From: Coniochaeta sp. PMI_546
Taxonomy: Eukaryota > Ascomycota > Sordariomycetes > Coniochaetales > Coniochaetaceae
Direction of reading: 5' to 3'
Length of the DNA: 64,000 bases
NCBI GenBank assembly: GCA_021432605.1
Contig: MU271146.1
Location: forward strand, 434,001-498,000
The notes beneath the pieces were generated by a model. That model saw only the letters and a list, made by a program, of their open reading frames with translations, was not told the DNA's origin and searched no databases. A program made the position numbers and the translations under genes. Of the stretch, positions 1 to 11,707 are shown in pieces (within the stretch, counting starts at the first letter, position 1; every line of letters begins with the position of its first letter).

Positions 1-1144
1 TACTGGGCCAATCCAGAGCAATGCAACTCGAGTCATTCGAGACTGCTTGGCTTCTTCTCGACTTTACCTGGTATATGGCGTGCCTTTCAGTGCCTCCGAC
101 GTTATTACGATACCAGGAACGTCTTTCCGCACCTTGTGAACTGCGGCAAGTACGCCATGACGGTTACGGCCGCCGTATGCCTCAGTCTGTACCGGGTCGA
201 CAATACTCGCGCCAATTTCGCCTTGTTCATCACATTCTCGACGATCAACGGCATCTACACCTGTAAGTGCTACCATGGACCCCTGTTCCACCACCTCACA
301 CCCGTGACTGACTCTTTTGAAAGCGATCTGGGATATCTTCATGGACTTCTCCCTCCTTCAGTCACACTCCCGGCATCCCTTCCTCCGCGACGTCACCGCC
401 CTGAGGCAGAAGTGGCCCTACTACGCGATCATGGTCATCGACCCCTGCCTGCGCTTCTCCTGGATCTTCTACGCCATCTTCACCCACGACACGCAGCACA
501 GCACCATCTGCTCCTTCCTCGTCGCCTTTGCCGAAGTCACCCGCCGCGGCATGTGGACCCTCTTCCGCGTCGAGAACGAGCACTGCACCAACGTCGCCTC
601 CTACCGCGCCTCCCGCGACGTGCCGCTGCCGTACCACCTCGAGCCGATCGTCCAGCGGCCCAGCCTCGAGGCCGACGCCGTCCACGGCGAGGGCCAAGGC
701 GGCCGCATGGAGCCCGGCGAGGCCCAAGCCGCCGTCGCAGGTCTCACCCCGGAGTCCACGGCTCGGTCGACGGGCGTCGACGTCGGACGATCCAGGACCT
801 CGGACCGGCCATCTGCCCCGCCTACCCCGGCCGCTACGGAGCAAGGCCCTCCGGACTTTGAGGGGACGGTGCGCCGTCGGCGGGCGGACACGATCGGCCG
901 CAGGTCGATTGCGAAGATCATGGCGGACGCGCACAGGCAGGACTTTGAGAAGAGGAGGAAGCCGAACGCGGACCAGGGGAGGAGGAAGAGCGAGGATGTG
1001 GACGAGGGGGATGAGGATGGGCTGCAGACTGATGACGAGGAGGACGACGATGATGATTCGGGGAGTCTGCTTGAGGAGCGGATGGAGGTTAGAGAGACGG
1101 AGGGGTTTTTGCGGCGCAATGGGAGGGGGAGCGATACAGAGTAA
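1..1144 (+). CDS. SYG1: EXS-domain protein, SYG1/XPR1 family (3' part)
   Basis: Partial gene entering from the left edge; exons <1-262 and 324-1144 leave 360 residues. The 61-nt intron has a GTAAGT donor, and splicing restores a Ser-Ile-Trp-Asp junction typical of the family. The first ~190 residues match the EXS domain: motifs SHSRLLGFFSTLPG, RRYYDTRN and WDIFMD, then several hydrophobic segments and VENEHCTN. In this family (yeast Syg1, animal XPR1, plant PHO1) an N-terminal SPX domain senses inositol pyrophosphates and the EXS part exports phosphate; here the SPX half lies outside the window. The last ~150 residues are hydrophilic and end in an acidic run (EEDDDDD) usual for fungal SYG1 tails. 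It is convergent with the aminopeptidase gene downstream. Family assignment is secure; transport itself is inferred. Confidence 0.9.
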
Positions 1145-1524
1145 GAAGAGGGTGTTTTAGAGAAAGAAGAATCATAGCGTTGGTGTACATGGTGTTGGGT
1201 GCTGTGTGTGCTGTTGGGCTGGGTGAGCGTTTGATAGACAGCGAAGAGATACCATGCATTCGTTCGGTTAGAGGTGTGGGTAGCATTTTCTTTGCAATCA
1301 ATTATTCGATGCTGAGTTGTGTCCATTGGTTTTAATCCAAGAATTACTAAACAGCACCTCTTACAAGGCGGTGTACTAGAGTCTATATATGCTTACTTAT
1401 TACCCTTGTGTGCGCCAAAGCAATCGTTCAACCCCTTCGAGTGTGCAACCATCAAAACCACATCACATCATGCCATCACGCTAATCACACAAGCCCATAT
1501 CGTCAGTCCAAATCATACCCAAAC
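1145..1524. other. Intergenic, convergent 3' ends
   Basis: About 380 bp between two converging genes. It is AT-richer than its flanks and should hold both 3' UTRs. I see no reading frame or repeat in it. Confidence 0.6.
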
Positions 1525-3331
1525 TCAGTCAGTCCACTCCCCGTCAACCTTCTCAAACTTGTCCAAAAATCCCTTGAAGAACTTCACCCCCAGGCCCGGG
1601 TCAAGCGATCCCGTCGTAGCACGAATACTGTGCATGCTCAGCTGCGGGATACCCGCATCCGCCGCCCGCACACCCATGGCGCTGCTGAGCATCGGTCCGA
1701 CGGTACCACCAGAGCGGCTGTCGTTGCGGATCATGTGCGTCTGGTTCGTCGTGCCGACCAGGTCGGCGACCCGGTTTAGGATGGAGATGGACACGCTGTC
1801 CGTCGTCATGTGGCCCGAGCCGTCGACGCAGAGGGCTACGCCGACGTTCAGGCGCGGGGAGTGGTTGGCCAGGTTAGTGGCGGGGAAGTTGGGGTGGGCT
1901 GCGTGCGTCACGTCCGAGGACACCAAGAAGCTGCGCGCGTACGTCTGGCCTATCAGGCCTGGGCCGAAGGAGACCTTGTCGTCTTTGGAGGCGAGTGCCT
2001 CCACGGCGCGCTCGATGGTGAGGGGTAGGAAGTTACCACGGGCACCCTGGCGGAGTAGAGAGCCGATCTCCTCATCGTCGAAGAGGGCGACGAGCTTGAT
2101 GATGCCGTCGGAGTCGGAGGCGTCGGCGAGGAGGAGAGCTTGCAGCGCAGCCCAGGAGCAGAGCTTGTCGTCTATGCGGCCGGCGAAGATGAATTCCTTC
2201 TCCAGGCCGCCCACCGTCGCTGGGGCGTGGTCGAAGAGCTCGAGCTCCCAATTTAGGATGGTGGAGTAGTTCTTTATGCCGAGCTCGCTGGCGATGAGTT
2301 TGACGAGCTTAGGGGGTTGAGTCGAGGTGAAAGAGCCGGCCCCACCTAGGGGGACAGCGGGAGGGCTGGCGTCGGAGGAAGATTGGTGCAGGTCGCTGTT
2401 GTCGAGGCCGATGATGGGCACGGCCTGGGTTTCCCTGTTGTTTTGGCCCATCATGCCGATGCCGAAGTGAGGGGCCAGAGTTGGAATGCGAGCGATAGGC
2501 CAGTCGAGCTTGACAAGTTTGACGGTCGTCTTGCCCGTCTCTTCGTCGCGGATGATGACTCGGCCTCCAATGCCGAGGTCGCGGTCCCACCAGGTCTCGT
2601 TCAGGGCTCCAGCGTACTGTGTCACGCCCAATTGGATATAGCCGTTGTTGTTCGGCTTCGTACTCACAGGCTTGAGCCTCGCGGTGAGAGCGTCGATGTG
2701 GCCGGCGATCATAGCAACACCATTACCGGGCTTGTAGGCCTTGCCAACAGAGAAGGCGATGATGGAGCTGCCGTTTCGCGTCGTGTAGTACTTGCCGCCC
2801 GGCTCGAGCTTACCAGCCCATGCATCGCGGCTCGGTAGCTATGGCAAAGATGCCTTGGTTAGTGTGTGTCTTGACACAGAGAGAGAGACGTGGCCCCAGG
2901 CTTACCGGCTTGTACCCGGCAGCATCAAGCTTCGACTTGGCGTAGGCAACGGTGTGGAAGATGGTTGGGTTCTCCGTCAAGAAGTCACAGAAAGGCTTTG
3001 TAAAGGCCTCTGGCTTCACGGCCTGGAAAGCGCAAAGCCGACACCTCTCGGTCAAAGCAAGCGTTACTAACAGCCGCTCTTGTTGCCGCAACTGCGAGTA
3101 GCAGTTCATGCAAACTGTGTTCTCGCTTTGAGGCCGGTTTTCCATGTTGGCCGCGATGAAAGCACCCGAATATCCGGTTGCCTCCTCACGTATACTGGTC
3201 TCCCACAGCGACTGCCCAACCATGTGACGGTTGGCCTCAACTTGTAGGCCTGGAGTCGTGGGCGGACCGGCAGATCGGAGAGACAGGTTCGAGCTCCGAG
3301 CACGGAGGCTGGTTGGCGTTTGGCGGGTCAT
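1525..3331 (-). CDS. APE4: Aspartyl aminopeptidase, M18 family
   Basis: Metallo-aminopeptidase that removes N-terminal Asp/Glu; the yeast relative Ape4 acts in cytosol and vacuole. The C-terminal exon (2838-1525) carries the family's metal and catalytic motifs in order: AGHIDAL, GRIDDKLCSW, LFDDEEIGS, IRNDSRSGGTVGP and LSMHSIRATTG. A 67-nt intron (2839-2905) is clear, and splicing gives the contiguous KPLPSRDAWAGKL. Upstream the frame is open to ATG 3331 and starts the conserved part at KPEAFTKPFCDFL. The ~70 residues before that are not typical of M18 and include a Cys-rich stretch. Without another intron the protein would be 579 aa, longer than the usual ~500. I suspect an unresolved intron ending at the CCAG just before GCCGTGAAGCC (near 3030), but no single donor stands out (candidates GTATAC or GTGAGG near 3190). 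Product certain, 5' model not. Confidence 0.9.
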
Positions 3332-3984
3332 GGCTCGAGGATCGATGGTTTGAAGTTGAGCAAGACTGGCGACTGGCTTGATTGAAAGTAGTCTCGAGGA
3401 AGGGAGAGCGGTTGAGGAGTGTGGAAAGAGGTGAAGCTTAAGAGTCACCGTGAGGCGTGCACTTGTGGAGATTCTGGAGATGACTGCGTTCGGAAGGTGA
3501 TAAGAGCATCAAAGTGACGAATGTCTCGCAGCTGCCCCTGGCGGGTAATAAGCTAGCACCTCTTGTTAGAGTGGAGCTTGGTTGCTAGGGCGCTGTGGTA
3601 GCCGCTGCGGGTATTAGCGCAGGCAACCTTACCTGTATCCTGGCTATCCAAGCCACACCTCCATAATGCAAGGCTGTACGCTGATCCTCCTCCTTTGACC
3701 TTGTCATGGATATCTTGACGCCGTAGCTGCCATGAATCGCGTGACAGGTTTGTCAGGCTGATTTCAAGCTTTATTCATAGCGTGCTGAGTTGCTCAAGTT
3801 TGTATCCGACAGAAAGTAAGTGGCTGATCAGCTCGGCCATTATGAACCGCCTCAGAGGTCTACTGCGAAGTGCTGGGTCAAGCCATGGTAGAATATGCCG
3901 TGGTTCACTGCCAGTGTCCGTGATTAGGTTCTCCGAGTATCAAGTTGCTCTTGGCATTTGTCCAGTCCCATCTAACAACCGAGG

Positions 3985-4356
3985 TCACTTTGAAGGAAGG
4001 ACAACGCTAACTGCTAGCAACACGAAAGCAAGAAGCAACAGTGTGCTCACGATCATGAAGACGTAAATGGCGGAATGGAGCAGAGTTCGAGCATTTACCA
4101 AGTCTGAACCAGCCAGGAACGGGTTAAAGGCATGTAGACCCAAAGAGGCGATGGCGGTGAACCAGCATGCTTCGTAAAAGGCTGCAGCATGGAACGACAG
4201 CCAGAACGCTGCCCATAACGCCTCTGCAGGTACGGACAGCATACCATACCGGTGTCGAGGGTTCAGCAGGGTGAGAATCGGAACACAGGTTGTAATCAGT
4301 GTGACAGTGATAATAGATAAGGGGCTTGGCTTGGAGCGGATGGAGCCATCGAAGAT
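3985..4356 (-). CDS. Possible four-TM (MARVEL-like) membrane protein, incomplete model
   Basis: An open frame of 123 residues on the minus strand with three strongly hydrophobic stretches: one around ITVTLITTCVPILTLL, one around ALWAAFWLSFHAAAFYEAC and one around YVFMIVSTLLLLAFVLLAV. The pattern, with an FW-containing third helix and a small polar extracellular loop before the last helix, resembles fungal MARVEL-domain proteins, which are four-helix membrane proteins of vesicle and cell-cortex sites. The frame opens straight after a stop codon and its first ATG (4242) falls after the first hydrophobic segment. A first exon carrying helix one must therefore lie upstream, and I could not find a convincing one. 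It may be a real spliced gene, a decayed copy, or chance hydrophobicity. Confidence 0.35.
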   Translation of the reverse strand: MFDGSIRSKPSPLSIITVTLITTCVPILTLLNPRHRYGMLSVPAEALWAAFWLSFHAAAFYEACWFTAIASLGLHAFNPFLAGSDLVNARTLLHSAIYVFMIVSTLLLLAFVLLAVSVVLPSK

Positions 4357-4770
4357 TCAGGTCCATCATGTCTGGCTTGGTGCCGTGTTGCTGTGGCCGT
4401 AGGATGTCCACACCGACAAGCACATGGCATCTAGCAGGTCCATCATGCAATGTGAATGAGATGAATGGAGTGAAAGATTGTCACGAACTCCCGCGCAGGG
4501 CGTTGGGTTCTAGCGTCCTGTCAGGGTTGACGATCGACGGCGCATACAAATATCGACCAGGTTAATTTTACAGCGTATCGACAGATGCTGCAACATATTC
4601 TCCTAACAGACATCAATCAGCTCTATTCTTGCTTCTGATTACGAAATGGACAGATGCACAGTAATCGACAAGGTAGAGTTAAGTGAACACAGTGGAACAG
4701 GCAGCGATAGCGCCAGGTCGGCGTCTTGAAGCTGGGATGATGGCGTTACAACTCGTGAAAGGGTCGATAT

Positions 4771-4788
4771 TGTGTACCTGGGTACACA
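4771..4788. promoter_or_regulatory. Perfect palindrome TGTGTACC-TG-GGTACACA
   Basis: Two 8-bp arms in perfect inverted orientation separated by 2 bp, about 640 bp upstream of the hydrolase start. The symmetry suits binding by a dimeric regulator; no factor can be named from sequence alone. Confidence 0.3.
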
Positions 4789-5430
4789 TTCTTCTGGCAG
4801 CAAGTTGTCTCGAATGTACTATGCACACTGCGACAGTGCTCTATAAAGCGGAATCGAGACAAGAAATCCAGTGGTGGTGTTGCTCTGGAGACCTTGGGTC
4901 AGATTCTTCGTGGAAAAGATACTATTATACCAGATTCAGGAACATTCGAATTTCGTTTGTGCCTTGATGGGAAAGGAGTCTGTCGGGCTGGAGAAGATTC
5001 CGATAAGGTACCAGGGTACCTAGTGATATGACGTTGTCCGACTTGGGAAGGTGGGCACGAGCCTCGGCCTCGTCATTGTATTCGCAAAACTTGTACTTCA
5101 GATAAGCTTCTGATGTCCGTCCGGCTTTCCCGTCTTCCCGTCTTCCTCGAAACAACACCATCGCCGTCCTCACGCTGCTCGCACCTGTACCTACAAACCT
5201 CTAAATACAATATACACTCACTCACAAAGCCCGGAAGACGGTACTTACACTATTTGCTTCTTTTTCAGATGCTTAGATTCTTCAATTGCGCATATCGTGG
5301 CTATTGAAGTTTCCAGACATCGATCGACCTTGCAACCTTGCACGACCTCCTTAGCACGACAGTTTCCCAGGTGACGACCGCCTCTTTCATTATCGATTTT
5401 CTTGTAAGCCACTATAACCAGTGCGCCGAG

Positions 5431-7260
5431 ATGGCGACAGCCAACCTCGCCAGCCAGAAGCTGTCATCCTATCTATCGCGCTTGAACCCAATACCCGGCT
5501 TCCCCGAATACACCGGCCCGTATAAAGTTGGCACGATCGATGTCGAGATACCCATATCAGAGCTCGAACCCGCCAGCCCAACGCCGGAAGATGCGACGCA
5601 TGTACACACTGTCCTGTTCCGTGTTTTCTACCCGGCTACACCGGACACCAATGGCAAACGGATAACATGGCTACCGGCTCCTCAGCGCCTACATGTGTCC
5701 GCCTACACCCAGTTCCTGGGCATTGGTCCCATGGTGGCTTCAGTACTCTCGTGAGTACCATCCCGGTCCCTTTATTCGTTCACCAACCCGCTGACCGTAT
5801 CTAGTTTCTTGCCGCGACACATGAATTATATCTCGATACCAGTCCATAAGAATGCCTCCCTAGAATCTCCACCTTCCGATATCCCAAGCGGACGATGGCC
5901 AACCATGGTTTTCGATCACGGCCTTGGAGGGAGCCGAAATGCCTACAGCCACTTCGCCGGATCGCTGGCATCGCACGGAGTCGTTGTGATATGCCCTGAA
6001 CACCGAGACGGGAGTGCGGTTCTTTCCTTGATTCGCGACCCAAAGAACCAAGACCGTTACTTCAGACGTAACACCCAGCAAGCAGTGCCATATGTCCGCA
6101 TAGGTCACACACAAACACCCGAAGTCTGGCGAGCGAGAGACAAGCAAATACGCATTCGTTGTTGGGAATTGGGCCTGTTTATGGAGGCACTCGTGGGCTT
6201 GGATACCGGTATTAGCCATATCATCGAGTCAAATATGAACGGAACCACGCCGGTATCAGCTCTGCAGCAGTTCAAGGGGAAACTCGACATCCATGAACCT
6301 GGCAAGATAATATTTGGTGGTCACTCTTTCGGCGCTGCTACCATGGTCCAGCTGCTCAAGAGCACCTACTACGCGGATCGCAAGGAGATTGCCTCCATGG
6401 CAGATCCAGCATTCACTCCAAGGCCGGACTCGGCCATCCGAAAGCAGATCACGGAAAGAAACCCGATCATCCTCCTCGACATGTGGTGCTTCCCATTGGT
6501 GTCCGCTTCCTTCGCTCCGCTGTTAGACCTTCCTCTTCCTGCATACGCAGACGTCCCTACTGCTCCTGGTGGCACAGCTATATTGGCTGTTGAATCTGAG
6601 ACCTTCTTCAAGTGGACCGAACATCTTCACGCCAAAGCGCGTATTCTGTCTCCTAACCCGACCGCTCGTGTGGTCTCTGCCGCGGATTTTGAGAGGCCAT
6701 CGGGAGTGCGCCTGCCAGAGCCGAATGTGTTCTACGTCAAGAACAGCGCCCATCTCAACCAAAGCGACTTCGGGGTCCTCTTCCCTTGGCTTTGCAAGAA
6801 GGTGTTTGGCGCCGATGCACCGGAGCGTGCTCTGAGACTCAACCTCCGGGCCGCGCTGCAGTTTCTGAGGGGCAACAATGTGCCCGTCGCGCGCACTTGG
6901 GCTGGCGATCTTGTGGAAGGCGCTCACGTCGATAAGCTGGATGCGAGCAACAAGGTCAGCTCAGGGGCAAGCAAGGATTTCGATGACGGCATTCACGAAG
7001 ACAGAGCGATACTTAATCGCAAAGTCAACGGCGCCGTCGAGGCCTGGAGTTGGATTGACATCATCGGCCTAGGTGGCGAAGCGGCAAAAAGCGAGCTTGA
7101 GCTTGCTGCCGTGGGAGAGGAGGGCCACGACTTCTTGCCAGAGAGCAAAGATGCGGAACGCCAGATGGAAGGCGAGATGGAGCCTGGCGCGACGGCTCCG
7201 GGTGCACTCGAGGCCGAGACTGTTGGGGCTGTTGAACAGCCGGTTGCTGCTTCCGCTTAG
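5431..7260 (+). CDS. PAF-acetylhydrolase-like alpha/beta hydrolase
   Basis: Serine esterase of the platelet-activating-factor acetylhydrolase / plasma lipase family, which hydrolyses short sn-2 acyl groups on phospholipids. Exons 5431-5750 and 5805-7260 give 591 aa; the 54-nt intron uses GTGAGT...CTAG. ATG 5431 is the first in-frame start next to the conserved N-terminal PGFPEYTGPYKVGT. Visible features are the oxyanion-side motif DHGLGGSRNAYSH, the nucleophile elbow GHSFGA (Ser about residue 281) and the late His segment SAHLNQSDF that these enzymes carry. The last ~110 residues are acidic, low-complexity and not part of the fold. No signal peptide is apparent, so it is probably intracellular. 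The fungal substrate is unknown; family call confident, activity inferred. Confidence 0.88.
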
Positions 7261-8697
7261 AGACGGCGACAGTCCAGGCGGCTTCGTAAATATGGCTGCT
7301 TTGGTTGGAGTTACGACCGGGCTGTGTTCTCGAAGTAATTGATGTAGGGATGGACAACGACTAGAGGAGAGCTGCGCCCAGCAGTGGCGCTTTTACGAGG
7401 GAACATTGGTTCATTAGCTTCAGATACCTATGCATCACACAGGCGTTGGGATTTTTTTTATAGACACGGCGCGAAAGGGTTTTGGTTAAGTTATAGCAAG
7501 CACGTAATTATTGACATCACGAGGCACATACCTACCTGAATCATGATCATTATTCCCGTGAACATCATGGTATCCCTAATGTTGGGTTGCCCGATATTCA
7601 GACTTCCAATCTAGACTTGAGCCTTCCTCATGGTCACCATATGGTTTTCTGATCTTGCTGTGTAAACTGGGTGACATTGCCGGTTCCCAGGTGTCACCCA
7701 CGTGGAGGTATAGAATCTGACCTTGACGACCTGTCAAAGCAAGATCTCAGTCCCAGCATCCGACCGGAAGATGGGGTTCTTCATGGACAATCCCTGATCC
7801 AAGCGAACGACTCTGGCTGAGTAGTAAGGATGAACTCTGGGAGTCAACTCAGCGTCGCCTTGCGCGCGACTCGGGTGTTGGGCGAAAGTAATGGATGTTC
7901 CGAACTGGTTTATCTTCTACTCGGCCTCTGGTAGTTGAATCTTGGCTCTGATGATACGGGACATGTGGCAGAACTCAAGGCAGGCCGGTCGTGTCTTCAT
8001 ACCCTGCACACCAAAGCTCGATTCTGACTTGTTTGTGGGAGCCCATGGGTGAGTCGACCGGTGACGTGTCGCGCAGTTTGAGTCTGCGTATGCGCGGTTT
8101 CAGTCTCTAGATAGTGCATTTGGGTTTCACATGAGAATGCGCCGTAGATATCAGGTAATGGTGATTGCGTCGCGGTCTGTTGCGAATAACAGCCCATATA
8201 CACCAAGCAAGATCTTCGACGGGGCAGCTAGCCTTTCTCAGTCGCGTGGATGGAGACGACGGCGGCCTTGAAGATTCTGGTGAAGTAGGTTTTGCATCGT
8301 CCGATGGTCCACAAGCCCTGGACATTGTGTGTTTGAGGCCGGTGGACGACCGCCGTTGTATATCTCCACATCTGTTTCATCAGGTTGAGGCGATTTTATA
8401 GGCAACCACCTCTGTTCTTCCACAAGTGTATTGCTTCCTGCTGTTTAATATCGTGATGGAGGTTCAGTTGGTTTATGGTCTTCAGCAAGGTTCGGTTCCT
8501 TTGGCGTCTTTAACAGACTGTGGCTGACTGCTTCTTCAACGTCCTACAATCTTGTTGTATGTCTCATATCGTAGCCATTGTATTGTGAGGAGCAACTGAT
8601 ATATCAGATCAGAACAATCAACAAATAGTCAACCGAGTCTCCTACGGATGCTCAGCAGCAGAGCAAATCCCGTGCTCGCTGTATTCTAGCACACGGC
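7261..8697. other. Intergenic, no supportable gene
   Basis: About 1.4 kb with stop codons in all frames at ordinary density. Short frames of 60-78 codons at 8000-8420 overlap on both strands and resemble nothing. The last few hundred bases should hold the promoter of the secreted-protein gene. Confidence 0.5.
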
Positions 8698-9039
8698 ATG
8701 AAGAGTCATATGCTTCTCGTCCTGTGTGTAGCACTTCTACCCCAGGCCTCAGCCATTCCCAAGCAAGCTATTGCTTCCCTAGGAGCGTCATACCGGACCG
8801 GGACGCACCCAGTTCTTGCTCGCGACCTCAGAAACCTTATACGCAGTGTGAGTGCTCCGCGGACCAGTCATCTATGTCCAGGCTCTCTGTTGCTGACTGT
8901 GCTCCAGCTCGAGGACGCGCTAGGCATTCCCGCGGGTGGGACAAGCGGCATGGATGTTGCGACCATCCTCAACCTCCTCGCCGCTCGGGACGACGACCTT
9001 CTCTTCAGACGCCTGCCGAAGGCAGCAGTGTCTGCGTAA
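8698..9039 (+). CDS. Small secreted protein candidate
   Basis: ATG 8698 opens a clear signal peptide: Lys-containing n-region, hydrophobic MLLVLCVALLP, then QASA as a likely signal-peptidase site before IPKQ. The frame is open for 113 aa, but 8848-8907 looks like a phase-0 intron (GTGAGT donor, GCTGAC branch, CTCCAG acceptor). Splicing it gives 93 aa joining LIRS to LEDALG. The intron is exactly 60 nt with no in-frame stop, so both forms are translatable. The mature peptide of ~70 residues has at most one Cys, no recognised domain and a leucine-rich C-terminus (VATILNLLAARDDDLLFRR). Such proteins are often effectors or lineage-specific secreted peptides; that role is speculation. It could also be a non-functional ORF. 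Confidence 0.55.
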   Translation: MKSHMLLVLCVALLPQASAIPKQAIASLGASYRTGTHPVLARDLRNLIRSVSAPRTSHLCPGSLLLTVLQLEDALGIPAGGTSGMDVATILNLLAARDDDLLFRRLPKAAVSA

Positions 9040-10101
9040 GAGCGAGGCCACCAGGTGTTGGTGGCATCGGGACGACAACCATATGATTCGACATGTGCAG
9101 GGCTGAAGTTCCCTTCGAGCCAACGATGATCATGGAACACCAATTCGCCACTATCATGAACCGTCTTCGACGGTTGGAAACAGTGCAGGTCGGAGGGGAT
9201 GCAATAGACTAGACAAGATATTCACCAACCATAGCCGCACGGGTGCAGATATGCTTCGAGCGAGGCCGGGGGAAGTCTTATGTCTGCTGCGGGAAGGTAA
9301 CCAATTGGCGGAGAGGTCGCACAACACTAAGAGGAGAGACCACTTACCATGCGTCTGCACTTCGAACGGCATATGCAGGCCTGACCGTTGAAGGTTTGCG
9401 TTTTGGCCTCAGGGCTAAGGGCTGAAGGCAGCATAACAAACGTCATCGTCGCTGCCCCTTCTTTCAGCACATTCATCAAGCCGGACGGCATGCCATTAAG
9501 CCGGGCTTATCACACCTTTCGAGAGATAGAATTCACAACTGCATAAATCCATCTTGTATGAAGATCGGGGCCCCAGGCAAAGCTGCATACGTCACACCAC
9601 TACAGGCGTAGAACCCCTCGAGTGTCTATGCAGCTTGTATGTGAAGCAGGGTCTAGATGCGGCTGCGCCTTGGCGGGCGGTCGACTTGGAGACATCACAG
9701 CTCCAGCAGAAGAAGGTTACCATTAAAGCCACTCGGCAGCTAGCCATATGTACCACTTAGGGAATTTGTTTCTTCGAGATTGGTCTTTATATCGGTGGTG
9801 CTTTGACGAAAGGGGTGCGGCGCGCGGGGTGGACGGTTCGGTCCTAGTTTGACGCCGCCAGTATAGCCAGTACATGGCTACGACTGCGCGGATGTTACCT
9901 TGACCACTTATACAATCTATGATCATGATGGGATATATATAGGAGGCTGCTTCACTCCCTGATCTCAATGAGGATTACGAACTCAAACTCCCGGTCTTCC
10001 TAAACCTAACCTTTGCAGAGAACTGAAGCCTCTCCTAAGACTCAGCTATACGAATATCAACTCTATACTTTCCCCGGACATACACTATACAATCTTTCAC
10101 C
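9040..10101. other. Intergenic, promoter of the reductase gene
   Basis: About 1 kb without a credible frame. The last ~150 bp before 10102 are pyrimidine-rich (CTCTATACTTTCCCC), as fungal 5' leaders often are. Confidence 0.5.
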
Positions 10102-11523
10102 ATGGCTACCCAAACCGGCCTCCATGTCGCAGGTCCTAACGCACCCTACACCATCGTCTCCACCATCCCCGTCCCCAAGCCGGGTCCCAAGCAGGTTCTC
10201 GTCAGATCCCTCGTGACAGGCATAAACCCAGTGTCAGCCATTCCTCTCCTCTCCTCCTTCTCCATATCTCTTCTCATCCCGCCCTCCCTCACCCTCCACT
10301 TAGCCTTTTACTACCCTGACTGACACACTGGCAGCGAACCCCTGATGCAACACACAGGGGCCAACGTCATCTCCCCCTGGCCAGTCGTACTCGGCTGCGA
10401 GGGCAGTGGCGTTGTCGTCGCCGTCGGTGACCAGGTCACGCGCTTCAAAGTCGGCGACGGCATCTATGGCTGTACCAGAGTCGGACAAAGCGAGTATGCT
10501 ACTTTTCAGGAGACCTTCCTCATGGACGAAGAGGTAGCGTACCGCCGGCCGGCGGTGTTGAGTGCCGAGGAGGCTAGCACTCTCGGGGTGGCGCTTGATG
10601 TACGTTTTCTGTCCCTTAGTTTCGAAAGCATGATTTGCTGATCTTTTGTTAGACTGCGATGCTAGGCCTCGTTGCTGGCCTTGATATCAAGCTTCCTGAG
10701 CCGGGGACCAAAGCCGAGGAGAAGGACGAGTGGGTTATTGTGCTTGGGGGGAGTGGCAGTGTTGGCGCTCTTGCTGTGCAGGTGATGCAGTCCTCTCCAC
10801 TCTCCGTGTACGATCGATATTGACCTTCTTGTTAATAGATCGCTCGTCTAGCCGGATACAAAGTCCTCGCCTCCGCCTCGCCAGTGAAGTCGTCGGTAAG
10901 AGTTTCCAGTAATCCCTCTCATAAAACCACACATCGCCAACTGTGATCTAGATCCCACTGAGCCACGGCGCAACCGCAACGCTGGACCACAACCTCCCCT
11001 CCCTGCAAAGCCAGCTGGCCAAGATCGAGGAGATCACGGGCGGTAACTTCGGCAAGATCTTCGACGCCAGCGCGCATGCGCACGAGACGGCTGTCGCGGC
11101 CCTGGACCAGGTATCGACGGCGTCAAAGAAGCTGTCCAGCACTGTTGATAGCTGGTTAGTCCCCCCATCTTCCCCACCTTGCCTCTTTCTCTCAGATTCC
11201 CGATTTTCGATACTCTTTCACAAAACCACCATGATTCTAACGCTTTACGCAACAGGACACCCTTCACCACGCCCGCCGGAATCACGGAGTACCGCTGCAG
11301 ACTCGGCGAGATGGGACAAGACAACCCCGTCGGGCACGAGGTCACAGCCCAGCTGGCGACCTGGATCCCGGACCTGGAGAAGCATATCGTCAATGGGGCT
11401 ATCAAGCCGTTGGAGTACCAGCTTGTCGAGGGCAAGGGCTGGGAGGCCGTGATCAAAGCGGCGGAGATCTTCGACAAGGGAGGGGCGGAGAAGAAGCTTG
11501 TTGTCAGAATCCAGGATGAGTAA
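10102..11523 (+). CDS. MDR-superfamily (zinc-type) alcohol dehydrogenase-like reductase
   Basis: Six exons (10102-10232, 10335-10599, 10653-10781, 10839-10895, 10952-11154, 11256-11523) give 350 aa. The N-terminal GroES-like half contains VTGINPVEPLMQ and LGCEGSGVVVAVG. The NADPH-binding half has VIVLGGSGSVGALAVQIARLAGYKVLA, split by an intron inside the Rossmann motif. The catalytic zinc ligands of true alcohol dehydrogenases are absent (Asn-Pro-Val-Glu replaces the Cys region), so it belongs with the quinone-reductase / trans-acting enoyl-reductase branch (ToxD, LovC-like). Intron 1 uses an unusual GTCAGC donor, forced by frame. No polyketide synthase lies in the window, so a secondary-metabolite role is unsupported. 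Substrate unknown. Confidence 0.88.
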
Positions 11524-11707
11524 AATCTTGGACCTTGGCTCATAACACTAGCTGGATTGTCCGAGGCATGAGGTGAATCCACAGTCTATATACATGGCCG
11601 GGTCGGAATCCTTCTGACGTACGTGACGGGGTCAGGGCAGAATGCTCACCTCCTTGAAATCCTCAACATGGGAGTATATTAATATCGGATAACCCTGCTA
11701 TTCAACC

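Larger units (their letters stand above)
3332..5430. other. Long intergenic region, one doubtful ORF
   Basis: Between two divergently transcribed genes. The only protein-like content is the hydrophobic minus-strand frame at 3985-4356, listed separately. Near the hydrolase start are GGTACC-containing palindromes (4771-4788 and 5005-5023). The rest shows no reading frame or repeat I can support. Confidence 0.5.
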
